Shown: piece by piece, positions 24,705 to 38,313 of the stretch
Numbering within the stretch: position 1 is the first letter of the stretch
Layout: the number at the start of each line of letters is the position of its first letter
Assembly: GCA_017562135.1 (NCBI GenBank)
Contig: QEYB01001522.1
Span: forward strand, 992,001-1,056,000
DNA length: 64,000 nucleotides
Origin: Dipylidium caninum
Lineage: Eukaryota; Platyhelminthes; Cestoda; Cyclophyllidea; Dipylidiidae
Direction: 5' to 3'
Program-made: the position numbers and the translations under genes
Notes under the pieces: generated by a model
Seen by the model: only the letters and a program-made list of their open reading frames with translations
The model's database searches: none
What the model was told of the DNA's origin: nothing

Positions 24705-27700
24705 AAACTGCTCAAATGGGGTAATTGCATGGATTAGTGATTTGATCCCCTAAGTTGTGCTCATTAAGAATAAGGCTTAACTAAATCCTCCTAGGTATAA
24801 AAAAGATGTGGTAAATAAAAGCAAGCGCTTCGTTGCATGGAGTCGCCCTATTATTTGTCCCATGGGCCCCGGAAAAGAGTCGGTTTCTCGCATTATCATT
24901 GCTCTAAAGGGTTGTAGTAAACAAAAAGCGCCAAAATTTCGAGTCTCGCGGCCCTCGAACGAATAGAGCACCATAAAAGTGGTACAGAAACGGCAGTCGA
25001 GATATTGTGCTGCACTGGGTGTGGGGCGCTGCGGGCCGACGAGTAGACCTCCAAGTTAGGAGTCTCGGGATCCCCAACCCCCAAGGGTAGCGTGAGACAG
25101 ACGCACGTTTTAGGCTGCTTCTGGCCCCTTCGTCGGAGTGTCGACAACCCGAAGGACTTGCAAAGGACACAAGTCGTAATCCTTTAATTCGCCCTCCTAT
25201 TTCCGAGTTTAGGGGAAGGCGGATGGGGATAAAAGGCTGCAGTGTCAGCTGAATAACAGTAATTTGTTTGTTGGAGGCACCACACCTGCATTTATTACCA
25301 GGAAATCGTAAAAGAATCAGTTCTCGTCAACTGATACACTTTAACGGCAATTTAACTTTCTGTTTCCTCCCACTGCTCCCCATTTTAACAACCGAAGTAA
25401 ACACTTAAACGCTGTCTCTAGGCGGAGGACTAAGGGCGTATTATTTACGCGGTTGTACAGGCAGGGAGCCTGTACAGTACGGACCCGGTGTCGAAAAACT
25501 CAAGTTTTCCTAAAAATTAGGAGGAAGTGAAAGTTTTGCGAGGAGTTCGCGCCATCTATTTTTTTGCGAAGTTACTCCCTCTGTGAAAGAAAGTCAATCA
25601 GAAGGAGAAGAGAACGGTCACATCACAATTTCAAGATTTATAGTAGCGAGAAAAGTTGTAATTTATTTGGTTTTTAATCCAGCCCCCGGCTAACAGTCAG
25701 AACTGGGATTCCTCTGAAATCCGCCTTATCGCCCACACTTTAGCAAAATACCCCGGTGAAATAATGCGCAGAATGACTTGAGGCCGCATGCCAATCGCCT
25801 GCTACGTTCTCCTGCACCGGACCGTGGAACACTAACTTGGCGTCGCCTGTCATTTCGTGTCCTCTGAAGCCGAATGTTGGGTTCACTAGGGCTGCTGGTG
25901 CCCTGATGCCACCTGCTTTGCTCCAACCCCGCGTGTCCGCTCTCAATGCCCGCTCGGTTGGCCACAGCAGACGACTGTAAATAATGCCCTTTCACAGGCA
26001 TAATTTGCGACAAATGAGTCCCTTACGTGATGCCCCGCTGGCCCTACGCCCCGAGGAACTAGGGAATTACCGATCCTGACAGAGCAGCGATCTGGCTTTT
26101 GAGGAGTGATGGATCCATTTGTCGCCTTTGCAACCTTTAGACCTTCCACCGATTGATGGAAACACATCCCAGAGTATGTGTAGAATCAAGTGGACAAATT
26201 CGCGAATCCATTTGGGGAAACAGCCCTTTGTGGCAGCTGAGCAAGCAACTTCCCATGTTGAATTCACCATGCTTCCTCCAACTGCTGTCCCACATGACTT
26301 TGTCAAATCTCAGACGAAATACACAATGTCCTCGTAGCTCCTAGTAGAGAAATTATTCGGATGATGAACGCCATCCTTCAGTCGTAGATGTGCATCTGAT
26401 GTAAAGACTAAGACGCATTGGCCTTTAAATCCCGCAGAAAGACCGCTTCTCCGAGGGCAACGAAATACTTAACAGACTCATTTGAACATATCTGTTCGCG
26501 TCAATGGCGGCGCCTGACATTTGACGGCAAAAGCAAGAAAAGTGGCGGGAATACCGCCCAGACCAAGCAGACATAAATGTTCACTCCTTGTTCTCCTGGA
26601 CAGGCCACTCTGGGATGCCAGCGGCACTCCGTGCTAGTCAAAAACGCGTTAGCGCGGTACTGCGCCCTGGCAATACGGGCAGGTGGAGGTTGTGTATAAA
26701 GACATAATTGCTATGTTCCCCATTTTACGTGGATCAACTGGTCACGCGCGCAGATTTACGCGTTCTTTAACTAGCTCACGACTTCGCAGCACGGCAGAGC
26801 GGGGAGCTGATGCAGACGACAGCGCCGAAGTTGGTGGATGGCGTTGAGCTCCGCCTCAGAGCGTCCACCACGCACGGTTGAACTAGCTCCGAAATACCCC
26901 ATTTCGGCAGCATGGTGATGAACGGCGGGGTGAGTTTGATCCTACATAACTAAAAAATATGGCCTACTTCGTCGACAACGGATCGGCTGAGTTCAGCAGT
27001 TGAGGGCATTCACTTGAGCCGGAGAAGGCTCTAATAGCTTATAACGTTCCCCTCGTAACTTTGGTTAAGTCAAAGGATCCGAATTAAACTGTTTGCGTAA
27101 AAACAGACATCGGCGGATGCTGTAGCGCACAAAATAAAGGGCTCTCGAGACTATGTTTACCGGTTTATTGCTCGAGGGAATACAAAAAGTAGACTTCCTC
27201 CGCTGCTGATTCGTCAAAGCTAATTCCACAAGTCACCATCACATAAATCCTCTTTCGCCTGTATATCCTACCGAAGTCGGCGCGGGTCCTCACTCAGTAA
27301 TTTTTGTGGGTTTCGACGTCTGAGCGAGGCGTGCCGACGCAGGGCCCCTCGTCTCACCGGCCGACCGGTCGACGTGGCGCATAGCGCAAACCGGCAGGTG
27401 GTGCCGTGGCACAGACGACTGCGCTCAACCGACAAGATCTACATTTGTGAGAATAAACTGTCCACCGGAAGCTCGGTATTCTCTTCTAATAACAATAAGA
27501 CTACAAAAATAAGACAATTTAAGGAACTGGAATTGGCACTGTCTCTGTTGTCCTTTAGTTTATCTGATAAATCGCTTCGCGAGAACCCAAAAATCAACGA
27601 GCTTATGGAATGCCTGTGCAGAAAAGGGAGAGTACGGCATGGAAATGGGGACATTCCCTTCCGCAGTTGGACCAAACGAGCGGTGACCCTTGTCTCATCA

Positions 27701-28571
27701 AAACTCGGGCCTGAGTCTTGGACGGACGCGACGCAGGGTCTTCTGCCAATTTGAACAGGACTTCCGGCCTCTTTACTGCTCTCTAAGTGAGCGTTACTTT
27801 ATTTTTTTCGAGTTGTTTCATATTATCTTAACGCATTGGCAACAACTGCAGCGGGGTGTGGAGGCTAATTCGCAATCCGGAAGCAGTCCAATTTCCGGTT
27901 GGAGCGAAAAGTCATCGCACTGGACTGCGGGGGGGATGCATTAGGAGTCCCCAGAAAGTGGCGCAGGCACACGGCAGCCAGGTGGAGTGGATGTCATAAA
28001 TCACGGCTGAAAACTTTCGTCAGATGCAATTACCTCAGGAGGGGACGCTGGACACTCGTCTGGCCTACAAACAGCGTCGTGCTACTTTCGTTCTCGTTAA
28101 AGTCTCGAAGCGGGCATTACCATTTATGCCTTTTTATGGTAAGGCATTTATTTGGGCAAATTGACGAGCGCCCATTAATAAATCGCCTTTGGCTGCAAAG
28201 TGCAAAGTAGTGAAAAAAAGCAATTTAGGGGAAGAAAGCAGTAAATGCTAGGGGAAATTGACACACGTCTTGAGAGGACGTTGGTAGAACGCTTTCGCGT
28301 AACAAAGACCCGCGGTTCGGGCAATTTTATAGATAAAATAACCGTTTATCTAAAAATTATTCACATACAGTGTAGTCAGGCTCTTTAGCTTACAAAAGGC
28401 GATGATCTGTGCGTAAAAAGGACATGAAGAGGAGGGAGGAGAAGATATTCCATTGCAGACAATTTCCTTCAATTAGAGTTTTCCACGCGCTCCAGCGCAT
28501 CCTTGCTGCTGGCGTGACGGTGGAAGGAGGGAGAGGAAGGCGATGTTGATGTGACGCGAACACAAGACTGC
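24705..28571. other. no recognisable gene; 3' flank of the GPCR gene
   Basis: Moderately GC-rich DNA with overlapping chance frames on both strands, the longest being + 27374-27754 (126 codons, opening with GTG, no known motif). One perfect hairpin (25454-25476) is listed separately. Confidence 0.35.
25454..25476. other. perfect inverted repeat (9-bp arms, 5-nt loop)
   Basis: TGTACAGGC and GCCTGTACA are separated by AGGGA. The arms match perfectly and could form a stable hairpin. It is not next to any gene end I can place. Confidence 0.6.
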
Positions 28572-31500
28572 TCACCGCAAACACCTTAAACGTGGACCTC
28601 GACAAATAATCCTTCGGAAGGCACAGCGAAATTCCTTTGAAAAGATGGTGTATATTATGGGATTGAGAAGGGAGTTGAGGTATCCCAGCCAGAGGAGGAC
28701 AGAGACGCCGATGGGGTGGATTCGACCGAAGAATGGCGAGAGCAAGGCGTGTATGTTGAAGGGGAGCCAGCAAAGCACAAAGCAGCCTGTGATTATGGCC
28801 AGTGTCCGCACCGTTCGTCGCTCGCGTTTCTGTTCCAGACGCTCTCGTAAGAAGCGCTCCTCCTCCGGCCTTCTTCGCGAAACTGCCTCGTTCGACGAAA
28901 GGTTCTGCATGACTTCTTTAGCCTTCTTCTTAATCACCTTCTCATGTGCTAACCACCGCTGCTGTCTGCACATCTTATTGTAAATGCGTAAAGGAACGAA
29001 ATTGCGGCGTTGGTGATCCTCCGTCGTGTTTACGCTGTCCAGCTCCCTCGAGTCGGAGGGACGCATCGTAAGGGAGTACATGCCGGAGGAAAGGGAATTC
29101 GGTTTGGAATTGTCATCTGCATACAGGATGGAGGAGCGATTTGTGTAGATGGAAAGATCGCGCACCAGGCCCTTGTCACTTGCTGGCACCACCACTTCTT
29201 GATTCAAACCAGCCTCCTTTTGTTTCTTCAATTCACGCAGAATGTCATACGTTAAAGGCTGGCAATTCACTTGTACGTCCTCGAAGATTTTTGCGTTGTC
29301 CTCATAATTCGGTCTTGTGAAGACCCTTCCGGAGGTCGAGTTGAACGAGACCTCACTGGCTGAACTTCCAAATTCGTAGTTTTCCCACTCGGGCTCTTTG
29401 GTCGTTCCGATCACAGTTGCCGCCATGCACATGGCTGTCACCGCCGCCGCGACAACAGTCTCGGGGGGCTCTGTGACCGTCGTCCTTTTGTCGGAGGAGG
29501 TGGAGCACTGAAACTCCGAGCAACGTGTCAACCCCACTTTGAACATCGTTCCCCTTTTGTGGAATTGCGTTTCCATCACATAGCCACAACAGTAACAGCA
29601 GTAACTGTGATCTCCCGAGTTGTCCGTAGGTTGGCTCGACTGAGAGATGTCATTTTTTATAATTGAATTGGTCTGGTATTTTATAAAGTGTTTTTTCCTA
29701 ATGTGCCGACGTGCCGTAAAGTATATGCGCGCGTACAAGAGAACGATGAATACCATGGGCAGGTCAAAGGCTAGGAGGTTGGAGTAGATGGTGTAGCCCT
29801 CCTCCATGTTGATCTCACAGATGCCCTCGGAGACGACACTGGCAACCTCCAGTTGGCGTTTTGGATGGAAGCGCGCCGGGAGACTGACCATGGTGGCGAG
29901 GATCCAACAGATGCCCACCATGATCAGCACGAATGTGGCCGAGCGGTGCCGCAGATACAGCAGACTACTCACTGCCAGACAGCGTTCGATTGCAATGGCG
30001 CACAGATGAAGCGTCGAAACGGTACACAGCAGCACATCCGCGCATATCCACAGATCGCACAGTGGTAGACCTGCCATAAAAACAAGCGGAACTCCAAATT
30101 TTCCCTTCAAATGTCCTATGAACGCGAGCGAGAGAATACTATTGGCCTGGTGCTCATTTTTTGGATCACTTCAGTCAACTAACTGCCTCCTTGGTGAGGT
30201 TCCTTAGTGGGAGGAAAATGGTGCATTTGGGTCAGAAGAAAGGCAACCTCGAAATGAGGTGGTTTGGGATGTAGGTAATTTAAGCGTAAATAAATGGTTT
30301 GACAGCCACCAGACCCACCATGGGTCTGCAGTAAACGGGAGCGTGGAGTCGACTTTCACCGGATTACAGCACCGCCGAGTAGTTGTTGATGCGTTGTGGA
30401 GAAGACGATGAATGGAAGTTGCCCATTGTTGTAAGTAGAAACGTGGCGCCAAGAACAAGTCTTTTGGGTCTTAAGTACTAACCATACCCCGAAATAAATA
30501 AATAAAGTGATTCTCAACACTCAGAGGCCTGCAGAGGTTGTGAATAGACCTTATTAAGGCTACGGCCTTTCCGAAACACTTTATCATTTGACTGACTTGT
30601 AGTTCAACGGAGTTGACAAACATATGCACACACACACACACACACCTCAGTTATTTAGTGACACTGGGAAGGATCGAGGTGGATCCGTTTCCCCTGTGCT
30701 CTTTTCTTGGAGGAAGATGGTGTAAAAGCTACGCTGTGCTTTCAAAGAAGCCTTTGAAAGCGAACACTGAAGGCAGACACACGGTCCCATGCGCTACGCG
30801 TGATGTTAGCGGCCACTCTTCCCAACGCAGCTACTCCATACCGTTGGGATTAACTACTTTAAGTTGCTCCAGGCACCCTCAGAAGTTTACCCCTCCCCCA
30901 TGTTTTACAGCTCACAACCTCTTATTTTTTAGGCCTTCGTCAGCTCACTTGAGTGGCAGCGGGACAGGGGAGGAGACGTGAAGAGCCTCAATGCAGCGTA
31001 GATAACTCATAAACTACTTTGGCACGGGGAACAGACTTATCGCGCGGTACACTCCCTTTTTTTCATGTTAATGAAGGATCCATTGGAATCACAGTCGCCA
31101 GGCATCATTAGCATTATGCATCGGAGAGAAATAATCCTCCGGTTTTTTGTTCCTATAATCGTCCGCACAATAGAAAGACATTGTGTTTTTACTAAGGAAA
31201 AAAGCTCTGCAACTCGTTATTAGTACTTGTGGCAGTCCGTTGGCATAAAGGTAATTCCCCAAAGCGACACACAGTGTGGGAAAACTAGCCATATGTGGCC
31301 TACCGGACGAAATATGGGACGATAAATCGCGCATCCGGAGGAGGCCAATGCGCTGCACCTGACCTGGTGGGGCCCAACTGCAGGGCCCCCGTTGTGCACG
31401 CACCGAGGGCATGTGGCGCGGAGGAGGGCAGACAGGCCACTAACTCTGAAGAGCCTCCAGCCGACTTACGGAACTTCGTGATCGCAACTGTGTCAACGGT

Positions 31501-34500
31501 TAAGCAGCCTGCCACGAAAAGAAGTCTGCATTTAACTAAGAACTACATCAGCATTCGGCCAGTTGTCAGAAAGCCTCTTTCCCTTACTTGCACTCGTCTT
31601 ACTACAAGAAGTTGTACAAATTATGCAGCATTTGTGTTCATTTTCGCTACCATCTTTAGACCTCAATAGTGTTTAACTCAGAAACTAAAGAACTGCCTAC
31701 AACGGTCATGATTGTTTGGGCGGGGTCAATGATTTGGGACTTCCGGCATTTTTCAGTCTAATGGAGAGCCACAATGCGTGGCAGAATAAGCAGATTTCAA
31801 GATGCTTCCACCAAATGGCTGAGCATAGTCCACTGCCAGAGCCATTACTCCACCCAGCGTACTCCTGTTCTCGTCAACGAGCTATCCGGCCGTGAAGATC
31901 GACCAGTTACGCGGCGACACAACTTCTGGAACAGGTGTACTCGGCAGCGCGTCTTGTATGCGCAGACCTGAGCCCGATTAGAGGCACCTTCATCGGAATA
32001 GGATCAGTTCCACGTGCAAAGGCGACTCAACGTTCACTCCAATTGGGGACGGGCAAATATCCCTGCTCCGATTTTAAGAACTGCGACTCGTAAGCCTCGA
32101 TACTGCTGATCTGCTCCAGGAAAGGAGGCAGCTCGCCAATGACAGAGGAAGGGGCCGCAGGACGCAAAGTGGGAATGTTCACGGTCATTTACTTGTTTCT
32201 CCTAGCAACAAAATAAGTTAGGTGCGAAGTCGGCTACATTTAAGTGGCGGGGGACGAAATTGCCTGTCAGAGGTGGGAAACCTCAATCGCTTTCGTGGTG
32301 CAGACTGCAGCAAGACCCGTGACAAGCGTGCACTCGTGTTTGGGGAAAACAAGCACTCTTATTCACCTGAGTCGATAGATTGGGGAGCAACTCGATGGAT
32401 TCTGTCAGAAAGAAAACTCGCTTAAGTGCTTCTTGTCGACTTTAAATAGTCTCAATCATTCTTGCCGAAACCGAAAACAGGCGAATAACACGATGTTAAG
32501 TTATTTTGTGGATAGAATCTAACTCCAGTCACGAATCCCGTAGGGAGGTGACCAAGTGAAATCGGCTAATTAGACGCGCTCGAAGCTCATTTCTGCCGCA
32601 GATGTCCAGCGTGTTCGAAGTTAATGCTAATTCGTCCAGTTCCTCATGCGATGTGCTGTGATATTTCTCACACCATTAACTGCCCATTTCTTGCAAATAC
32701 TAATTATGGTAATTTAGTTCTTTACACTGTTTGTTTTTGAAAAAAAAGTGATGTTTTTGAATGTCCAATGGCGGAAGGAGAAAAACAAGAAGGGGACCTA
32801 ATGGAAACAGACAATGTTCTCTCAAGACCCATTACTTACGCAATTTCTGTCTGTTGCCTTTCACTCAAAATGGACATTCTGGTTGACCATAAACACGTGC
32901 ACAGAGAGCGAATGAACTAGAACTCTTCATTTTTGCCGACTTTTCTGTAACCTGCAATTTCAACTACTTCAAATGTGGCCATCTTGGAGGCCGACACGAT
33001 CGTCGAATGGAAGAAACTCTGAGCCGGGCATTTTGGTTCACTGTACGCACCTAAGAGGGGCGTGAGCAGGGAAACTATTTTGTCGCGAACAACAAATGCT
33101 CCTTCGCGTTCTCAACTGCACTAACCGAAATGTCAACACCCTTTTGCTCCCAGTCTCGGCTCTCAATCACCTCTTCCCTGCAGTTATAACGGAACGGTGT
33201 GCAGGCCACACTCCACGGCCCCCCCCCCCCGCCACCCCCCCCGACATTTCAAGTCTCCGAATAGACAGGTTTCCCATCACATCGCGCGATGTTCCCGAAC
33301 TATTTACGCTGTATTTACCACTTCTCACTCACCCTTCATTTCCGAGCTTACGGAGTATGCTGTATTAGTAAATTTTGCAAAAAAGTGACTTATTTGCCTG
33401 CCAAAATTGTTATTTGACACAGTGAGAAACGACTCAGAAATTAGACATTAAGTTTGAGGTTCGTGTTCAGAGGAAGCCAGAGACGCTAATTTTAATGCTT
33501 GGTGTGGATGGAACAGGTTTCATCTGGAAAGTGACTCGCTTTCTAGGGAGGCTCGTGTGAGCCGTTACCAGCACCTCCATGAGCTGGAGAGCCGTCGCAC
33601 ACATGGACTGACGAGAGGACGCGCGGACTGCTCCAGGCTTAGGGGAAAGCCCTCGCGACGACCCAACGACACCTCCGCTCCCCGCTTCCGCCTGGCGCCA
33701 GTCAGAAGATGCCGCGTGGTCGGCCCAACAAAGTTTTCCAACACTGCCCCATTCACCCCCATCCACAACATCTCTTTACCCAGTAGCGGTTTTTACTATT
33801 TTTTAACATTTTCGAATTTCTTAAAAGTGTACTGAATAGAATTGCAAGAACTTACCAAGCCACCAGACCTTTGAAACTTCATGCACGAGGCTGAGGGGCA
33901 TCACAACAACCGCAACGAGGAGATCCGCCATTGCCAGGCTGAGGATGAGGTAGTTTGATACGATCTAAAGGGGAATCGGGTTACTGCTTAATGGCCTCCG
34001 ACAGCATTCCCAAGCGGTGCTTTGGCCACGATCGGACTTGTCTGCGCTGTTCAGTTGCCATGCCCATATGAGGCACTACGAGTGTTTCGGCCATTCCTCG
34101 ATGGCAAACCCATTCTCCTGCAGACTCAATTACTCTTAAAAAGGCATTAATTGGGAAGGACAAACAGCGAGTCTGTTGGGCACTTTTGAGACGTTTATTT
34201 CCTTCCCCAGTATTTGCTGTTTCATTTGCCCAACACCATTTATTCGGTGTGTATTTTCCCCTCGTTACTCCATTTATAGACCGTAATACGAGTCATTTGC
34301 CAAGTGTTTTAGCCTATTTAAGTGTTTTTTTATCTTCGAGGAAGCTGAACGTCGGGACGGGTTTTCCTCCTCACGCAATTACCGTCAAGTGTAGGAGTAT
34401 TCGGACAAGTGAGATCGAGTCAGACGAAAATGCTAGTTGATAGAAGAGGGACAATAGACGAAATCAGCGCAACACCAGCCATGCACTCGTGAAGTCGAAG

Positions 34501-37015
34501 TCTCCCCGCCGACTGCCTCCGCCGTCCGAGGGCACTCCGATTCGCTGGCGCCTTCTCCTCGGGAGAGGCCTTCCGCGGGAGGCGATAACGTCCGGTCTCT
34601 GAGGCGCAAGTCCTCCGATGCGCTCATGGCTTCCTTACTCAATTTGTGCCCTTAGTAGCTTATATGAGAATTAATTAGCCTTGGAGAGCAGTTTTTGAAA
34701 AGCCTTTGCATTCGAATGAAGATGTGCAAGTTGGCCATTTTGTCCAAGGAGCTTCATTTAAACATTTATGAAGCCGCCAAAATGCCGTTTAACACTTTTT
34801 TAAAATTCACCGCAGTGTCAAAAAGTGGTCGTAAACATAAGACCTGTTTGGTAAGGCAACTTCAGGTGAAAGCAGTCAATTGTGACTATATCCGCCAAAC
34901 TCCTCTTCTCCATTCTCAAGGAAATCATCAACGAAATGACTGCCAAACAAACCGACGGATGATGTTTTGTCGACGCAAATCTGAAGAACTCCTCAATTTC
35001 ATCATCACACCATAGCTATTGAAGTGAATACTCTTGGAGTATGGTAGAGGAAGAAGATGGACATGGCAAAAACCAAGTTTTTGAAGAAACGCACGATGCT
35101 AACTTGTCGAGCGCCTCACAACCACCTCGGGCGCAGAACGAGAGGGGACGTGATAGTCGACAATGGGAATGCGGATGGGGCATGAAGTTGTTTGCCCTTT
35201 TTTCGTCAGACAAATAGCAACATCCCCACTCCCCGTGTCGTCCCCGTCAAATCGGCTGCCCCCTTTTGACGATGCGCGTCCATTCCCCAGGCTGTTATGG
35301 CAGGAGGGAATGGGAATTAGATTTCCTTCTCTGCACCCGGAGCAAAACCCAAATGCAATCCACTGCGGTTGCTAAATGCATCGCCGAAAGATGGATCATT
35401 TAGTAGCCATTTTGTTCGCCCTAACCTGTCACCTACCATCCAATTCCTTTTCGCGCTGTCAGGGCTTTTATTTCATCAGCTCCACGAGTCGTCTAAAGGG
35501 GCGAGTGTCTGGTGGTTAATGCTCGCATGCGAATGCCCGTCTGCACTGATGAGAAACCCTTTGTGGCGCTCGGAGAGGGTAAGCGAGCTGCCGGTAAAAA
35601 CTTGGGTCACTTCATCCACCTCCACTGTCGTGTGGGCACGGTAGTCGTGCAAATAAAATAATTTATACGGTGCACCATCATTTGAAGCACCAGTCGCCCA
35701 ATCTGACCGAAATAACATCATTGCAGACGCACACACAGCCGATTGGACTTCAGTGTTGGTCCCCTCTCAGAAAATAAGCGCCGACTGACTGGGTGACCCG
35801 GTCACGGGCCTTGAGACAAACTAGAAGTCGTGTCGGGCGAAATTCGAGAGCAAATCTCCTCGACGGTGTGAAGGTTTCTGCCCTTTCAGAGGTCCTCGCG
35901 ATGCGACTAGTGATGCACCGTTTTTGAGCATGCGGCTGAGCAGGTCCTCCTTCCGCATTTGACAAGGTGCAGTAAAAATGCAAGAGCTAACAAATGAAGA
36001 TAAATGGACTGAAATAAAAGTGACACACGCCCATAGACAGTAAACCAGCTAGCACATAAACTATTTATCACCCGCACCTTCCTTAATTCGAGCTCCTCTC
36101 TCGCAATAGCCTTGTCGGAAGGGAAATAGGGAGCGCGGGACACAATGTTTTATCACGAACTTTCAACACTTGTGACATCCCCCATGGCCAAATTCAACCC
36201 ATTGTGTGCGTACCTAAAGTCAAAGGAGTCAGGTGGTGCCGAGCTCCACGGCGGGAGCAACATCGTGCGTAGTGCGCAACCGTCGGCACTTGCACACCTT
36301 CATTTAACGCTGTCCTGGTCGACGAGCGGAGATGACAACACGTCCCGCTTCCCTCGCTTCCAGCGGGTCACCAGAGCCAACTGAAGGGTTGTGGCGTTCA
36401 AAATAAGTGACGCTGGTCTCCAATGACGCGGGAGTTGAAAGTTGGGGCCACTTCTAATGGGTTTTTTTTAGGTCTGTCCCTTGATCCCACGACATACGGT
36501 AGGTTGCTGGAAGAGTTATGAGGGGATGTAACTACTGCACTGAGGCACATTCATCTTTCTCCTATCGTTCGTATCCTCCTCGATCAGAGACGAAGGTCCG
36601 TGGTGCCATTTCGTGTTTCTTCCGCACTTACGAAGACGCCCGCTCGGAGGAACTCGCGGGTGGTGTAGGAGTATTGGTGTATTGAGTAAAGCGCATGTGT
36701 ACAAGTTTGTTTGGGTTACATTTAAGGTGGGTTAATAATGTGAAAAATGCCTACCCTCAGATGACGTTCGGTCAAAACTGCCAGCACGACGAGAGCATTT
36801 CCACAGATAATACAGATAATAAGCGCTCCAAGGAAGATTGAGACAATGTAAAAGTGCGTCCATGAGTAGGCCACTTCAAACACCGCAGCCGTCTGGTTGC
36901 TGTCGACCACGAGAATCGGCGACACCATCCACTCCGTCGACTCAGAAGTTCCCGACTCTGCCATAATGACCGCGACTTTAACAAGCTGCTTCGCGCCCGT
37001 CATCATTGTCACCAT
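28572..37015 (-). CDS. serotonin-type biogenic-amine GPCR, complete (3 exons, 622 aa)
   Basis: Seven-helix plasma-membrane receptor. Exons 37015-36755, 33964-33856 and 30070-28572 join in phases 0 and 1 to 622 codons plus stop. N-terminus about 50 residues with one N-glycosylation site (Asn40-Gln-Thr). TM1 ends in GNALVVLAVL (Asn73); TM2 has LSLAMADLLV (Asp101). TM3 has the Cys128 disulfide partner and amine-binding Asp135, but Glu-Arg-Cys (152-154) instead of (D/E)RY. TM4 has Trp179 and ECL2 has Cys208. TM5 starts YTIYSNLLAF, with Ser220 and Ala224 at 5.42 and 5.46 as in 5-HT1/5-HT7 receptors. ICL3 is about 290 residues. TM6 reads CWLPFNI, with Asn562 where amine receptors have Phe. TM7 has WLGYLNSLLNPIIYTIF; the tail is short. 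ICL3 length and a small-residue 5.46 suggest Gi/o coupling, but that is inference. The start is the first in-frame ATG; the frame stays open upstream of it to 37063, so a 5' exon cannot be excluded. Confidence 0.93.
30627..30645. repeat. (CA)n microsatellite
   Basis: Uninterrupted CA dinucleotide run inside intron 2 of the GPCR gene. Confidence 0.9.
33219..33242 (-). repeat. C-rich homopolymer tract
   Basis: Two long C-runs separated by GCCA on the + strand (G-runs on the GPCR sense strand), inside intron 2 of the receptor gene. Confidence 0.8.
33965..36754 (-). other. intron 1 of the GPCR gene (2.8 kb)
   Basis: Donor AGG/GTAGGC at 36754, acceptor CTTTAG at 33965, falling between TM1 and TM2. 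Two minus strand frames inside it look coding-like (34642-34433, with an internal ATG reading MSASEDLRLRDRTLSPPAEG, and 35736-35476), but neither carries a transmembrane segment or joins the receptor in phase. Confidence 0.8.
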
Positions 37016-37246
37016 TCGCCTATTGTTTCGCTGTGTCCACGTGTGTGTCTGTAAGAGCACCAATTGTGTCAGATTAGCAGTCCTCGAGTCTGGTCTAAGG
37101 CCTCATTTTATCTCGTTAGACGTGGAAACCACGAGAACAGGGGAGCCAATCGCAACATGGGAGAATGCGTGTGAACCAGTCCTGTTCCCCGAAGGCACGT
37201 CCGCACGAGCCATGGCGACGTCATGCACGCGCTGTGCTGCAGCAGT

Positions 37247-37267
37247 CACCACCACCACCACCACCAC
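37247..37267. repeat. (CAC)n trinucleotide repeat
   Basis: Seven CAC units about 230 bases upstream of the first coding exon of the GPCR gene. Confidence 0.85.
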
Positions 37268-37929
37268 TTCCAACGCCCTCACCTCCTCCTTTTGAAAGCT
37301 CCCACTCTTATTTCCCTTTCCGCTACAGACACTAAGCACTTCATAGGTTTTATAACAATCGGAATAAGCGATTAGACTAATAAGAAGAGACGCGTTTTCA
37401 CCATTCTTCCATCAGGGCAACTTCCAGTGTCACCGATCTGTCGGGGGAAGAATTCCGATGTAAAGACCGGTAAATGACACTGCATGCTTGGCCAACCACG
37501 AATATCTGGATTGTCTCGTCTTGGTACAGACACTTCAATCAGATTCGCCAGCACAAAAGGGTCTCCTGACCCGTGGTGTCTGCATTACCGAGCGATCCAG
37601 TCGGACCCGCCTGGGGCGACCGCGCCAAAATCGTATGACGTCAGCCAGGCTGCTACGATCACGACGATTCTAATCTTCATGAGATCGCAGTGGGGAAAGT
37701 GGTGGGCACAACTTGACTCGGATAAGTTTAATTTGGCACTGCCCAACCGTACAAGACCCACTTATGGACTCGATTAGCGTGGAGGATTACGACCTTGGCG
37801 CTAACGCGGCGCATAGGAAGAGTGAGTTGTAATTAAGCAAATCCATGTATAATTAGATGAGAAATTCGGTTGGTAGGAAAGGTTGGGCGAGAGGAAGGTG
37901 TGTTTTAAAAAACCACCCAACGTTTAAAA

Positions 37930-37967
37930 GAGGAGGAGGAGGAGGAGGAGGAGGAGGAGGAGGAGGA
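37930..37967. repeat. (AGG)n trinucleotide repeat
   Basis: About twelve uninterrupted AGG units, upstream of the GPCR gene and downstream of the gene ending at 38314. Confidence 0.9.
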
Positions 37968-38313
37968 AAAGCTTCTCACATTGGAAGGACCAAGTAAATT
38001 TTTAGAAGTTCATTAAATCCGCACTTTGCTCGAGAGGCAAATGTTGGCCAATGCTAGCCAGACTCTCCTTGATACCAGGCTAAACCGCGGGTTTCCTTCT
38101 GGTCAATGAAGACTCACATTGCCCACGGCAGGACCTCATGAGTGAACCTTGAGAAATTCGCGTGATACAAAATATTGTCTCCTCAGCAAAGCGTTCAGAG
38201 GATGAGCTTCGGTTTATCCTCTTTACTGACACAATCTGGGCTCCTGCGTGATGGGGAAGAAAGCAGGGAGATGCAGTCCGTGCCTCTGCGACACGAAAGT
38301 ATCTGAGACAATT

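Larger units (their letters stand above)
30071..33855 (-). other. intron 2 of the GPCR gene (3.8 kb)
   Basis: Donor G/GTAAGTTC at 33855, acceptor TTTTTATGGCAG at 30071. It interrupts the TM2-TM3 loop. It contains a CA repeat (30627-30645), a C-run (33219-33242) and chance frames, but no supported gene. Confidence 0.85.

Noticed and set aside
27374..27754. 126-codon + strand open frame
   Set aside because: Opens with GTG, shows no motif and no acceptor or donor; likely chance.
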